A stretch of 64,000 nt of DNA from Roseibium album (GCA_001404055.1 CXTY01000005.1:1-64000), one strand, 5' to 3'; positions 1 through 8,783 are shown, counted from the first letter of the stretch. Program-made: numbers and translations. Notes: generated by a model not told the origin, from the sequence alone.

Positions 1-484
1 GCGGTGTGGAGTTCTGCCGGTTGGCATCCGCTTGGATCAGGCTCGCGTCAGCTGCAAGACGTTGGCCGCTCGCCAGTCCTTCCTCGATGCAACGCGCCAC
101 AACTGTCTCGAAGACATGCCGCAACAGATCGCTGTCCCGGAACCGTCCATGGCGGTTCTTTGAGAAGGGCGAGTGATCCGGTATTGGATCGCACAGATCC
201 AGGCGGCAAAACCAGCGATAGGCCAGATTGAGATGGACCTCCTCGCACAGCCGCCGTTCTGACCGGATACCCATCGTGTAACCGACCAGCAGCATCCTGA
301 TCATCAGTTCCGGATCAACTGAAGGACGACCGGTTGAACTATAATACGGAGCCAGATGTTTGCGAAGGTCGGACAGATCAACAAACCGGTCAATCGACCG
401 CAGTAGATGGTCATTCGGGACATGATCATCAATCGAGAATTCGTAGAACAGCGCGCTTTGCGCTTCCTGCTTCGGACCCATCAT
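1..484 (-). CDS. IS1182/IS5-like transposase, N-terminal part (cut by left edge)
   Basis: The minus strand from an ATG at 484 is open to the left edge (about 161 codons). It begins MMGPKQEAQSALFYEFSIDD and contains the stretches TGRPSVDPELMIRMLLVGY, RRLCEEVHLNLAYRWFCRL, HSPFSKNRHGRFRDSDLLR and AADASLIQADAN. These are hallmarks of IS1182/DUF772-type DDE transposases; the Asp in AADASLI is probably the first catalytic acid. A GGGAG Shine-Dalgarno lies just upstream. The C-terminal catalytic half is outside the window. The element's outer end is probably near 545-570, where an IS-like 'gttgaaaaactcc' reads outward on the minus strand, but without the other end I cannot confirm the inverted repeat. 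The visible part has no stop or frameshift. Confidence 0.85.
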   Translation of the reverse strand, partial: MMGPKQEAQSALFYEFSIDDHVPNDHLLRSIDRFVDLSDLRKHLAPYYSSTGRPSVDPELMIRMLLVGYTMGIRSERRLCEEVHLNLAYRWFCRLDLCDPIPDHSPFSKNRHGRFRDSDLLRHVFETVVARCIEEGLASGQRLAADASLIQADANRQNSTP

Positions 485-690
485 CGCCCATATCTCCCAA
501 ATCAATAAGGAGAGTGAATCAGCGTTCGGCACTCAAAACAACAGGAGTTTTTCAACGGAATACGCTCGAACTTGACATTGGTTCGCGCAATCAGGGGTGA
601 AAACGTCAGATCTATTGAAAAGCGCTGCCCGGTAGTCGCACGCCGCGCAGCAAGAATGTTCCCGTCAGCGTGTGCCTCAAACGGTTGCAG

Positions 691-1338
691 CTAGTCTTTT
701 TCTTGCCAGGGGACAACTGTCAGTTCAGGCCATAGGGCCTTCATCCTGGCGGCCTTTTCTGCGTAGGTTTCCGGGTTCGGTTGCGAATAATTAGGCACAA
801 GACGCATGCCAAAGAGGTTTGCAAGACCGAAGGGGGCATGGACATCCAGTTCGTTGTTCCGGTCCATGCGTGCTGCCACTGCATGGGTACGGGAGGCGTA
901 GGTTGTCAGGGAATCCATCGCGCAATCCAGCGGCCGGTATGGCCTGCCAAAGCGTTGCTGATACCACAGGTGTACCCGTGCCTGATTTCGCGTCTCGAGC
1001 AGGTTTGCAAGGTCAGGTAGCGCTGCGGCCACTTTTTTGATCACGGCATCTTCGGCTTCGTAGGATTGGTCCGTGCCGTCGAAATAGATCACGTCAAAAT
1101 CCTTGATGCCGTGAAAATAAGGGCGTCCGGTCAGGACGTTCCAGACGGTCTGGTAAATGCCACCGGATACGAGCCAGGCATCTGGCAGCTTCAGATCTTT
1201 GATCGTTCGAAGGATTTCCATCACGTGTGGAACTGTTTTCAGGATCTGCTTGAGCACTTCAATACGTTCATCTTCGCTCGCGCCATATGGTGCACCGAGG
1301 CGTAGGCGATTATCGGTACAAAAAGGCACACCAGTCAT
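691..1338 (-). CDS. Nucleotidyltransferase family protein (NTP_transf_6/DUF925-like)
   Basis: A 215-residue cytoplasmic protein. It has a SGGIYQTVWN segment followed by HGIKDFDVIYFD, the Gly-rich turn and D-x-D pattern of the nucleotidyltransferase fold as seen in the PF06042 family of uncharacterised proteins. Substrate and reaction are unknown for the family. I chose the ATG at 1338 (MTGVPFCT) because the 26 residues before it are Ser/Arg rich and unlike the family. The ribosome binding site is weak (agaaag). The gene stands alone between a transposase and the small secreted pair and shows no operon partner. Confidence 0.7.
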   Translation of the reverse strand: MTGVPFCTDNRLRLGAPYGASEDERIEVLKQILKTVPHVMEILRTIKDLKLPDAWLVSGGIYQTVWNVLTGRPYFHGIKDFDVIYFDGTDQSYEAEDAVIKKVAAALPDLANLLETRNQARVHLWYQQRFGRPYRPLDCAMDSLTTYASRTHAVAARMDRNNELDVHAPFGLANLFGMRLVPNYSQPNPETYAEKAARMKALWPELTVVPWQEKD

Positions 1339-1603
1339 GAAAAGTACTTTCTGAAATTGCAATCCAAGACTAGCTGATTCTGATCCAGCAGACAGCCGGG
1401 GAAGTCGTTGGCACAAGGCACTTCATTTCGAAGGCGGAGGTGTCACGGCCTGTTGTTGCGCGTGAAATACCCTTTGACCCATTTCGGTCCCAGGCTTGTT
1501 GTACGTATGCCTACTGGTAGGACTTGAAACTATGTGGTTTGGTTCCATGTGGTTTGTAGAACAATCAATTTGGGATACTCACATGAGTGGATTTCTAATT
1601 TTT

Positions 1604-1921
1604 ATGTCGAGCAATTTGAGCAAGTTCCTGACAATTGCCTTTGTCGGCACAGCCTTTTTCCTTGTCACCATTCAACCCGGCGAGGCGCAGTCCAGACGGG
1701 TCGATTCACGTTCCAGGACTTGCGCACAGGTTCAGTCGCTAATCGACCAGCAAGGCGCGGTTCTCTTGAGTACCGGTGTGCACACGTTTGACCGCTATGT
1801 TTCCAATCGCAACCAGTGCCAGCACGGAGAAGTGCTTTTAAGGGAATATGTCCCGACAAAGGACACAGGCCGGTGTCGGGTCCAGCGCTGCGCAGAAGAT
1901 TTTCGTTTCTATCGTGACTAG
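1604..1921 (+). CDS. Small secreted four-cysteine protein, copy 1
   Basis: About 105 residues: an N-terminal signal peptide (hydrophobic run after SSNLSKF, likely cleavage after GEA in PGEAQS) and a short mature domain with four Cys. The pattern is TCAQVQSLIDQQGAVLLSTG, then HTFDRYV, NQC, a PTKD turn, GRC and QRC. The same pattern recurs in the next gene. I recognise this as a recurrent small exported protein type in Hyphomicrobiales with no known function. The start is uncertain: ATGs at 1583 and 1604 are both possible and neither has a strong Shine-Dalgarno; 1604 gives the more typical signal peptide. The four Cys probably form two disulfides in the periplasm. Confidence 0.65.
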   Translation: MSSNLSKFLTIAFVGTAFFLVTIQPGEAQSRRVDSRSRTCAQVQSLIDQQGAVLLSTGVHTFDRYVSNRNQCQHGEVLLREYVPTKDTGRCRVQRCAEDFRFYRD

Positions 1922-1994
1922 GATCTGGGTCCGGGAAACGATTCCTGTTTGAATTGACGCCGCCAGCTGCATGGGCTGGCGGAATTTTCGGGAA

Positions 1995-2327
1995 ATGAAA
2001 ATGGCAAGAAGAACCCGTCGCGTACAGTCAGCCATTGTTTGTCTGACAGCAGTTGTTGTTCTCATCTTTCAAGGCACTGAAATTGCGCATGCGCAATCAG
2101 GGCGGCCAGACACACGGAATATGACCTGCTCGCAGGCCCAGGCCCTGGTGAAACAGCGTGGCAGCGTCGTGTTGACAACCGGCCCAAATACCTTCGACAA
2201 GTTTGTTGCCGATGCGCGCTACTGCCTTCCACAATCAAATTCCGTACGGGCAAAATTTGCGCCGACGAAGGATGATCCAAAATGTCCGGTGGGCAACAGA
2301 TGTTTTCAGAATCGCGATCGGCGATAG
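1995..2327 (+). CDS. Small secreted four-cysteine protein, copy 2
   Basis: About 110 residues and a paralogue of the preceding gene, in the same orientation about 75 bases downstream. A signal peptide (MKMARRTRR, a hydrophobic core, then AHAQS) leads into MTCSQAQALVKQRGSVVLTTG, NTFDKFV, RYC, FAPTKD, PKC and NRC. All four Cys and the TG-x-x-TFD and PTKD motifs align with copy 1. Translation may start at 1995 or at the ATG at 2001. The mature part is basic at its C-terminus (NRDRR). Function is unknown. The pair suggests duplication and probably co-expression. The gene converges on pheT, with a perfect hairpin between them. Confidence 0.7.
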   Translation: MKMARRTRRVQSAIVCLTAVVVLIFQGTEIAHAQSGRPDTRNMTCSQAQALVKQRGSVVLTTGPNTFDKFVADARYCLPQSNSVRAKFAPTKDDPKCPVGNRCFQNRDRR

Positions 2328-2345
2328 ACTGAAACGTTAGTGTCA

Positions 2346-2368
2346 GCCGCGCAGTCAAACTGCGCGGC
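2346..2368. terminator. Perfect hairpin between convergent genes
   Basis: GCCGCGCAGT (2346-2355) and ACTGCGCGGC (2359-2368) form a 10-bp perfect stem with a 3-base loop. It lies between the end of the second secreted-protein gene and the end of pheT, which converge. Neither side has a good T-run, so it may act as a bidirectional but weak terminator or as an mRNA 3' end stabiliser. Confidence 0.55.
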
Positions 2369-2393
2369 CATGTCATTATCGTAAATTCGAGGA

Positions 2394-4811
2394 TCAGCTT
2401 CTCAAAGATCCGCCGGTTGCCTTCTCGACGTTGGCAATGATCTTTTTCGAAATTACGTCGATCTCTTCGTCTGTCAGGGTCTTTTGACGCGGCTGCAAAA
2501 GCACGTCGATCGCGACAGACTTGTGGTCTTCCGGCACGCCCTGACCCTCATAGATATCGAAAAGGGTGACGTCCGCAATCAGGTTCTTTTCTGCACCGCG
2601 CGCCGCCTTCAACAGTGTTCCGGCAGTCACATCCTTGCCGACGAGGAATGCAAAATCACGCCGGACAGGCATCAGATGACTGGCGTTCAGCGCACCCTTT
2701 GACCGACCACCTTTGTTCTTCGGTTGCGGTAAGGCATCCAGATTGATTTCGAAGGCCACCAGCGGACCTTCGATGTCCAGTTTGGCAAGTGTTGCCGGAT
2801 GGACTTCCCCAAAGACAGCGAGTGTGTTTTTCGGTCCGAGTTTCAGACAGCCGGAGCGTCCCGGATGAAACGTGTCCGGTGCATCGGTATAGACCTGGAG
2901 CTTTTCAACCTGCGCACCGATAGCAGCAAGCGCAGCTTCCGCATCGGCCTTGGCGTCAAAAACATCGACTTCATCTGAAGCGCCAGACCAATGGCGACCG
3001 GTTCCCTGAAACTTGGCGGTTCCCCTGCGCACACCGGTTGCAACCATCTTCTGGCCTTCAGGCGTGTCGTTTTCGAAAATCTGACCGATCTCGAACAACG
3101 CCACATCGCCAAAACCGCGATCCGCATTGCGCTGGGCTGCAGCGAGCAGACCCGGTAACAGGCTTGGGCGCATGTCTGTCATCTCGTGCGAGATCGGATT
3201 GGCCAAGGCAAGATCAGCCCCGCCGCCGCCAAACATTTCAGCCTGGTCCTTGGAGATGAACGACCAGGTCACAGCTTCGTTGAAGCCACGCGTTGCGAGA
3301 GCCCGGCGGGCGCGGTTGCGGCGGATCTGACCGGTGGTCAGAACCTTCTGGCCAACAGTTCCGGTACGCGGCAAAGGTGTGAACGACACACGGTCCAATC
3401 CGATGATGCGGATCACTTCTTCAACGAGATCGGCCTTGCCTTCAATGTCCGGACGCCAGCTTGGTGCTGCGACTTTAACAGTGTCACCGGAACCAGAGAT
3501 CCAGAAGCCAAGTGATTTCAGCGTGACGTTGGTCTCTGCCTGGGAAACATCTACACCCGAGAGGCGTTTGATCTCCGCGTATGGGAATTCGATGATGTTG
3601 CTGGTTTCGGGAATATCACCTGCCTGAATGGCCTCGGAAGGTTCTCCCCCGCACAGGTCCATCACCATGCGCGTTGCATATTCCAGTCCGGGCATCATGT
3701 AGTCCGGGTCGACGCCGCGTTCGAAACGATAACGCGCGTCTGTGTTCACGCCGAGTTTGCGGCCTGTCGCGGCAATGTCGTCTTCATCCCAAAGGGCAGA
3801 TTCGATCAGGACATTGACGGTTTCCTCGGTGCACCCTGAAGGCTCACCACCCAGAATGCCACCCAGGCTTTCAACACTGTTTTCATCGGAAATGACGCAG
3901 ATGGTATCGTCGAGCTCATAGGACTTGCCATTGAGGCCATCAAGGCTTTCTCCCGCCTTGCCGCGTCGGACGACAAGATTGCCCTGCACCTTGTCGGCAT
4001 CGAAAACGTGCAGCGGACGGCCCTGATCGAAAGTGATGTAGTTGGTGATATCCACCAGGATATTGATGGGTCTCAGACCGATTGCGGTCAGGCGGTCTTG
4101 CAGCCACTTCGGCGAGGGGCCGTTCTTGATGCCCCTGACCATGCGCAGGCCGAAGGCCTTGCACATCGGTTTGGTATCGCCAAATTCGAGCGTCACATTG
4201 GTCGGGCAAGGATAGCTGCCGCGGAGTTGTGCGTGCGAGCGCTCTTTCAGCTTGCCGAGGCCGGCTGCCGCCAGATCGCGGGCAATACCATAAACACCGG
4301 TGCAGTCCGGCCTGTTAGGCGTCAGACCGATTTCGATGACCGGTTCGTCCAGTCCAGCCCATTCAGCGTAGCTCACGCCAACCGGCGCATCGGCAGGAAG
4401 GTCGAGAATACCGTCATGTTCGTCGGAAAGTTCCAGCTCGCGCTCGGAGCACATCATGCCGAAGCTTTCCACATCGCGGATCTTGCCGACGGAAAGGGTG
4501 ATGTCGAGGCCGGGAATGTGATCACCGGGTTTGCCGAGAACACCCACCAGTCCGGCGCGGGCATTGGGAGCGCCGCATACGATCTGGACCGGGTCGCCTT
4601 CACCGGTATCCACTTTCAAGACGCGCAGGCGGTCTGCGTTCGGATGCTGTTCGGCTTCCAGAACCTTGGCAATCTTGAAGGGCTTCAGCCGGTCTGCGCG
4701 GTTGGTGACTTCTTCAACTTCCAGTCCGATCATGGTGAGGCGTTCGACAATCTCTTCAAGACTGGCCTCGGTTTCCAGATGCTCCTTGAGCCAGGAAAGG
4801 GTGAATTTCAT
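2394..4811 (-). CDS. pheT: Phenylalanine-tRNA ligase beta subunit
   Basis: 805 residues, the usual length for bacterial PheT. It begins [13 protein letters not shown], typical of the family, and has in order an N-terminal OB-fold tRNA-binding domain (about 40-150, with [15 protein letters not shown]), the B3/B4 editing domain, B5, the inactive catalytic-like core, and a C-terminal FDX-ACB anticodon-binding domain (about 710-804, ending in the [13 protein letters not shown] region). It pairs with PheS as an alpha2-beta2 enzyme that charges tRNA-Phe in the cytoplasm; the beta subunit edits mischarged Tyr. It lies in the same direction as pheS but is separated from it by an unrelated membrane-protein gene. 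Confidence 0.97.
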   Translation of the reverse strand: MKFTLSWLKEHLETEASLEEIVERLTMIGLEVEEVTNRADRLKPFKIAKVLEAEQHPNADRLRVLKVDTGEGDPVQIVCGAPNARAGLVGVLGKPGDHIPGLDITLSVGKIRDVESFGMMCSERELELSDEHDGILDLPADAPVGVSYAEWAGLDEPVIEIGLTPNRPDCTGVYGIARDLAAAGLGKLKERSHAQLRGSYPCPTNVTLEFGDTKPMCKAFGLRMVRGIKNGPSPKWLQDRLTAIGLRPINILVDITNYITFDQGRPLHVFDADKVQGNLVVRRGKAGESLDGLNGKSYELDDTICVISDENSVESLGGILGGEPSGCTEETVNVLIESALWDEDDIAATGRKLGVNTDARYRFERGVDPDYMMPGLEYATRMVMDLCGGEPSEAIQAGDIPETSNIIEFPYAEIKRLSGVDVSQAETNVTLKSLGFWISGSGDTVKVAAPSWRPDIEGKADLVEEVIRIIGLDRVSFTPLPRTGTVGQKVLTTGQIRRNRARRALATRGFNEAVTWSFISKDQAEMFGGGGADLALANPISHEMTDMRPSLLPGLLAAAQRNADRGFGDVALFEIGQIFENDTPEGQKMVATGVRRGTAKFQGTGRHWSGASDEVDVFDAKADAEAALAAIGAQVEKLQVYTDAPDTFHPGRSGCLKLGPKNTLAVFGEVHPATLAKLDIEGPLVAFEINLDALPQPKNKGGRSKGALNASHLMPVRRDFAFLVGKDVTAGTLLKAARGAEKNLIADVTLFDIYEGQGVPEDHKSVAIDVLLQPRQKTLTDEEIDVISKKIIANVEKATGGSLRS

Positions 4812-4873
4812 GAGCTTTACTCTTTATCGGTCGCGCGGCTGATCAAAGCCGCAAATCTGGTCAACATGGTGCG

Positions 4874-5527
4874 TTATTGGCTGAAACGGTCCAGTTCCGG
4901 CAAAATGGTTGCTTCGCCATAGTTTTCTGCAAACCGGCGGCCGATTTCGGAAAAGTCCTCTGTCCAGCGCCGCACCATGTCGGGCGTGATCTGGTGGCCC
5001 GTGGCAATGGCTTGCGCTGCCTCGGTTTCGATGCGATCTCGCAAAATACCGAGTTCAAACTGGGCCGCATATTCCGCCCGGTATTTTCCGAGCCAGCCCA
5101 TGGCAACAATGACAACCATCACAAGCAGCGCTGCCGTGCTGGTCAGGCCTGCCCACTTGGCGGTGCCGCTTATGCGCTTGTCGCTCGCAATAAGCACGAT
5201 GGATGCGATCGTCAGGAATGCAACAATGTAAATGGCTTGAAGAAAGCTCTGGTATTTTTCAGCAGAGCTTGCCTCGTGGCCGGCACGCAAACGCGTGATC
5301 CGGTCGCGCAGATACAAAAGTGCATCGGCTTCGGTGCCTAGTTTTTCGCGAAAGTAGCTGCCGCAAAACCGCAACCGTCCGCGGGCTTCGATCTTCTCGG
5401 CGCAGGCTTCCAGGAATGACGTCGGTGTTGCGACGCGTGTATCCTTGTCAGCCGTCTGGGCCGCGACAGGCAGCAAGGCCGCAAGGCTCAGCGCAAGGAC
5501 AACGAACAAGCGGGTTAGCATTGACAT
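4874..5527 (-). CDS. Exported/membrane protein of unknown function inside pheST
   Basis: 217 residues from the ATG at 5527, chosen because GAGGGGCG sits directly upstream and a signal peptide follows (MSMLTRLFVVLALSLAALLP, with AQT at the likely cleavage site). The mature protein has a soluble segment with two Cys (EACAEKI, RFCGSYF), then two close transmembrane helices (YIVAFLTIASIVLIA and STAALLVMVVIVAMGWLG), and a C-terminal helical tail. I do not recognise a domain. It begins 28 bases after the pheS stop and ends 62 bases before pheT, all co-directional, so co-transcription is likely. No functional link to tRNA charging is evident. Confidence 0.75.
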   Translation of the reverse strand: MSMLTRLFVVLALSLAALLPVAAQTADKDTRVATPTSFLEACAEKIEARGRLRFCGSYFREKLGTEADALLYLRDRITRLRAGHEASSAEKYQSFLQAIYIVAFLTIASIVLIASDKRISGTAKWAGLTSTAALLVMVVIVAMGWLGKYRAEYAAQFELGILRDRIETEAAQAIATGHQITPDMVRRWTEDFSEIGRRFAENYGEATILPELDRFSQ

Positions 5528-5555
5528 GATTTCGCCCCTCAAAAAAATCAGGTGA

Positions 5556-6638
5556 TCAACTGGACAATCCGCCGAACAGCGTCGGCAGATCGAGTGGGCG
5601 GAAGCCGTAGTGCTTGATCCAGCGCACGTCCGCATCGAAGAAGGCGCGCAGGTCCGGCATGCCGTATTTCAGCATGGCGATCCGGTCGATGCCCATGCCC
5701 CAGGCAAAACCCTGGTAGACATCGGGGTCGAGACCGCAATTGCGGATGACGTTCGGATGAACCATGCCGCAACCAAGGATCTCCAGCCAGTCTTCGCCCT
5801 GGCCGATCTTCACCTCGCCACCGGAACGGTCGCACTGGATGTCGAGCTCCATGGAGGGCTCGGTGAAGGGGAAGAAGCTCGGGCGGAACCGCATCTTGAT
5901 ATCGTCGACTTCAAAGAACGCCTTGCAGAATTCTCTCAGGACCCATTTCAGGTGACCGAAATGGCTTTCCTTGTCGATGACCAGACCTTCTACCTGGTGG
6001 AACATCGGCGTATGGGTCTGATCACTGTCGCAGCGGTAGGTCCGGCCCGGGATGATCACGCGGATCGGCGGTTCCTGATTTTGCATCGTACGGATCTGAA
6101 CCGGCGAGGTATGCGTACGCAGCAAAAGACGCTCGCCATCTTCTTTTTCATTGAAGAAGAATGTGTCGTGCATTTCGCGCGCCGGGTGGCCTTCAGGGAA
6201 ATTGAGTGCAGTAAAGTTCAGCTCGTCGGTTTCGATGTCAGGACCTTCGGCGATGGAAAATCCCATATCCGCAAAGATCGCGGTCAGCTCGTCGATTACC
6301 TGGCTGACCGGGTGAATGCGACCGCTTTCCGCTGGCGAGGCGCGCAGCGGCAGGGTGACATCCACCTTTTCGCTGGCAAGGCGCGCTTCAAGTGCGGCTT
6401 CTGCAAGAACGATCTTGCGGGCGGCAACAGCGTCGGTGATCTTGGCTTTCAGGCCGTTCAACGCCGGGCCCATGACCTGGCGCTCTTCCGGGGTCATCTT
6501 GCCGAGCGTTTTCATCTGCTCGGAAATCTTGCCTTTCTTGCCAAGAGCGGCGACCCGGACATCTTCCAGAGCGGCTTCGGTCTCAGTGCCGTCAATGGCT
6601 GCCAGAATATCGGATTCAAGTGTATCGAGATTGGACAT
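5556..6638 (-). CDS. pheS: Phenylalanine-tRNA ligase alpha subunit
   Basis: 360 residues. An N-terminal coiled coil (about 1-90) precedes the class II catalytic core: motif 1 region [19 protein letters not shown], motif 2 region [14 protein letters not shown] and PGRTYRCD, and motif 3 [18 protein letters not shown] near the C-terminus. It activates Phe and, with PheT, charges tRNA-Phe. It is the first gene of a pheS-ORF-pheT unit. Unlike the common rpmI-rplT-pheS-pheT arrangement there is no ribosomal protein gene upstream; the next gene upstream on this strand is a LysR regulator. Its roughly 600-base upstream region contains an inverted repeat and a TIR element. Confidence 0.97.
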   Translation of the reverse strand: MSNLDTLESDILAAIDGTETEAALEDVRVAALGKKGKISEQMKTLGKMTPEERQVMGPALNGLKAKITDAVAARKIVLAEAALEARLASEKVDVTLPLRASPAESGRIHPVSQVIDELTAIFADMGFSIAEGPDIETDELNFTALNFPEGHPAREMHDTFFFNEKEDGERLLLRTHTSPVQIRTMQNQEPPIRVIIPGRTYRCDSDQTHTPMFHQVEGLVIDKESHFGHLKWVLREFCKAFFEVDDIKMRFRPSFFPFTEPSMELDIQCDRSGGEVKIGQGEDWLEILGCGMVHPNVIRNCGLDPDVYQGFAWGMGIDRIAMLKYGMPDLRAFFDADVRWIKHYGFRPLDLPTLFGGLSS

Positions 6639-6692
6639 GCGTACTCGGTCGTCGGTTCGCGCTAGGCGCGGATTTATGTCGAAACAGGAAGT

Positions 6693-6759
6693 CGGGGTCT
6701 TTTAGCGAATAATTGCGTACAATGCCACGGCCTCTAACGCATTATTGCGTGAGACCCCG
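6693..6759 (-). promoter_or_regulatory. Inverted repeat in the pheS upstream region
   Basis: CGGGGTCT at 6693-6700 pairs with AGACCCCG at 6752-6759 (8 bp, perfect). Inside the loop are two near-identical 14-mers built on ACGCAATwATkCGy, also in inverted/direct arrangement. In a transcript running into pheS this would be a leader stem about 55-120 bases before the start codon. A regulatory role (attenuator or operator) is only a guess; no leader peptide rich in Phe is visible. Confidence 0.35.
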
Positions 6760-7020
6760 TTGAATGAAAAAGCGCCGGAATTTTAGCGCGTTAGCGCATA
6801 AATCGCCCGCAAGCCGGGCCTTGCCGCTCATAAAGGCGCACAGCGGCGGCCGAAAGACGCAATGCGTTCGCGGCCAAGCCAAGACGGCAGATATGTGCGG
6901 TGCGGCAAGTCATGGGGTGGCAATTTAACGAAGCACGGGTCGATAGCAAGGGGAAAAAGAAGGCGTTGGTGGTTTCTACCTGTGTCGGGCTGAGGCTGGC
7001 AATCGTGAGCAATCCCCGTT

Positions 7021-7202
7021 GTCATTCCGGACAGCGTGACGCGTGAGCGTCATCGCGTGATCTGGAATCCAGATTTCAGTGCGAGCATCGCGGGCTCTAC
7101 AATTTCGTTGGATGTTTGCGGATTACAAGGCCGCGCCGTTGGCGCGAAATATGTCTGGATTCCAGATCGGCGTTCAGCTTTGCCTCACTGGTCCGGAATG
7201 AC
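7021..7202. repeat. TIR-type intergenic repeat (MITE-like), 182 bp
   Basis: GTCATTCCGGAC (7021-7032) is the exact reverse complement of 7191-7202. A second nested perfect pair of 15 bp lies at 7059-7073 and 7154-7168 (GATCTGGAATCCAGA). The outer GTCATTCC end and inner GGA-TCCAG block match the layout of the element at 44580-44702. There is no transposase inside, so any movement would need an enzyme in trans. The rest of the 6639-7232 gap holds only the pheS leader repeat; I see no gene in it. Confidence 0.75.
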
Positions 7203-7232
7203 GATTTCCGATGGAAAGCAATTGCCGAATGG

Positions 7233-8153
7233 CTAGTCCTCCAAAATCACATCCGCACCTTTCGCTCGACCGATAGATACCTGCAGCTCATCCTTCAACC
7301 ATTCCCCAAAAGCATGCTTTGCTTTGGTTCTGGGCGCATTCTTGCCGCTGATCAGCCAGTAGCTCATTCCGGTTGAAGGTCTTTCCGGGAAGGGCGAAAT
7401 CACCTGCCCGGACTTTATTGCGTAGACAGCCAGCGTTTCCCAGGCAAGGAATACGCCCTGGCCAGCAATGGCGGCATCCAGGCAAAGGGAACCGTCGGAA
7501 AAAGTCGGGCCATCCTGCAGGATGCTCTCATCGAGGCCGAAGAGATCCAGCCAGGTCTTCCAGGTAAACATCTGTCCCGGATCATGGATGATCGGCAGTT
7601 TGCCGATGTCCGACGGCTGCTTGATGTCTTCTGCTAGCGCCGGGCTGCAGACCGGGAAGACCCGTTGTTTGAGCAGTTTTTCAGCATTTAGTCCCGGGTA
7701 GGGGCCACGACCAACCCGAATGCACAGATCGACATCGCTGGTGTCCGGATCGGCCAGATCAACCGTTGCTTCCACGCGCACACGGACGCCGGGATTCTGT
7801 TTGGTGAAATTTTTCAGGTGCCAGACCAGCCATTTACCGGCAAAGACGGGCGCGACCGAGATGGTGAGTGAATCCTCGCGTCCCCGCTGCGTGGTCGCAA
7901 CTGCGGTCGAAAGAGAAGACATGGCCGACGTCAGATGCGGCTGCATGGCAAGCACATGCTGCGTGGGCAGCAACATTCGGTTCTGGCGCTCGAACAGCTG
8001 TACGCCGAGTTGGGCTTCTGTCTTTTGAACCTGCTGGCTGACAGCGCCAACCGTCACGCCAAGTTCTTCCGCAGCCGCCTTGATCGACCCTAGGCGGGCG
8101 ACCGCTTCAACGGCTCTGAGGCCGGATAGGTGAAACTGGTTCAGATTTTTCAT
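7233..8153 (-). CDS. LysR-family transcriptional regulator (GcvA-like)
   Basis: 306 residues. An N-terminal winged helix-turn-helix (about 6-64, FHLSGLRAVEAVARLGSIKAAAEELGVTVGAVSQQV) is followed by a LysR substrate-binding domain with two alpha/beta subdomains. The target is unknown. The gene is transcribed divergently from the small Arg-rich peptide gene at 8256, with 102 bases between the start codons. LysR proteins usually control the divergent gene from such a region, so that peptide is the most likely target. The intergenic region is AT rich and carries short TTCAG/CTGAA arms around the start codon. Confidence 0.9.
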   Translation of the reverse strand: MKNLNQFHLSGLRAVEAVARLGSIKAAAEELGVTVGAVSQQVQKTEAQLGVQLFERQNRMLLPTQHVLAMQPHLTSAMSSLSTAVATTQRGREDSLTISVAPVFAGKWLVWHLKNFTKQNPGVRVRVEATVDLADPDTSDVDLCIRVGRGPYPGLNAEKLLKQRVFPVCSPALAEDIKQPSDIGKLPIIHDPGQMFTWKTWLDLFGLDESILQDGPTFSDGSLCLDAAIAGQGVFLAWETLAVYAIKSGQVISPFPERPSTGMSYWLISGKNAPRTKAKHAFGEWLKDELQVSIGRAKGADVILED

Positions 8154-8255
8154 TATAGAAAAACTAAACTGAAACGCAGAAGAAGTCGATTTTTTTATCG
8201 GAAAAGTCAGTCTATATGTAGAGCCAAGCTAAATTCAATCAAAAGGAATTTGGCC

Positions 8256-8426
8256 ATGAGAAAAACAATAAAAAGGAAAATGAAAACCATGATGAAGTTA
8301 TTTATGCGTCGTCAGTTCACCGCAAAGTCCCCATCTGCTTATGATCGCAGAGACCCTCTGTCTCACCCGGTTATTCAGCGCATGAACCCGCGTGAACTTG
8401 CCGATCTGCCGCTCAGTCGGCGCTGA
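8256..8426 (+). CDS. Small Arg/Lys-rich protein, DUF1127-like
   Basis: 56 residues from an ATG with AAGGAA upstream. The N-terminus is very basic (MRKTIKRKMKTMMKLFMRR). The C-terminal half, DPLSHPVIQRMNPRELADLPL, resembles the DUF1127 tail found in many short alphaproteobacterial proteins, some of which bind RNA and affect phosphate or carbon metabolism. Longer starts upstream (8130) would overlap the LysR promoter region and lack a ribosome binding site. A strong hairpin terminator follows at 8521. The divergent LysR gene is the probable regulator. Confidence 0.7.
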   Translation: MRKTIKRKMKTMMKLFMRRQFTAKSPSAYDRRDPLSHPVIQRMNPRELADLPLSRR

Positions 8427-8520
8427 GGTCCCAGCGTTAAGATCTACGACCGGCAGAGACGCCGGTCACCAAGGTCTCTCGATCGACCTCAAGGCCGATT
8501 GGACCAAATCCGAACTCAGA

Positions 8521-8558
8521 AAACGGCGCTCGGGCGGACAGCCCGGCGCCGTTTCTGT
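8521..8558 (+). terminator. Hairpin terminator after the DUF1127-like gene
   Basis: AAACGGCGC (8521-8529) pairs with GCGCCGTTT (8546-8554), extended by CGGGC (8531-8535) with GCCCG (8541-8545); one bulged T. The T-rich 'gtttctgtgttt' follows. It is placed about 95 bases after the small gene's stop. Confidence 0.7.
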
Positions 8559-8647
8559 GTTTGAACCCTTTGCCACTGTATTCAAGTTACGTAGAACTCA
8601 GAACTACGTGTTTATCGTGGTTGTTACTGATCGTGCTCTTCGGCGTA

Positions 8648-8773
8648 TTACGTCAATCCATTGCCGAATGATCAGTTCTCCAGCTTGGTCTCGACCAGAT
8701 TGATAAAGACGTCTTTAGGGCACACACCTGCTTCCTGCTCAAGCCGCGCAGCTATCCTTGCAAACAGGTCCTG
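8648..8773 (-). pseudogene. Remnant of a tautomerase-family gene (C-terminal fragment)
   Basis: Translated on the minus strand, 8773-8675 reads QDLFARIAARLEQEAGVCPK followed by DVFINLVETKLEN, then a TGA at 8674-8672, then SFGNG and a TAA. This is the C-terminus of the 4-oxalocrotonate tautomerase-like (Tautomerase_2) family, where ENWSFGNG is nearly invariant: the Trp codon TGG appears here as TGA. A TAA directly precedes the fragment at 8776-8774 and the N-terminal two thirds, including the catalytic N-terminal Pro, are absent. It sits immediately downstream of phnA on the same strand. This is an inactive relic, not an expressed gene. Confidence 0.75.
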
Positions 8774-8783
8774 TTATTCGCGC

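Noticed and set aside
4008-4922. A 304-codon plus-strand open frame over pheT
   Set aside because: Shadow of the pheT gene; no motifs and no ribosome binding site.
5610-6665. A 351-codon plus-strand open frame over pheS
   Set aside because: It is the shadow of pheS. Its translation has no recognisable motif.
6791-7012. Possible 73-residue minus-strand gene upstream of pheS
   Set aside because: Composition is not protein-like, there is no ribosome binding site, and it lies in a repeat-containing intergenic region.
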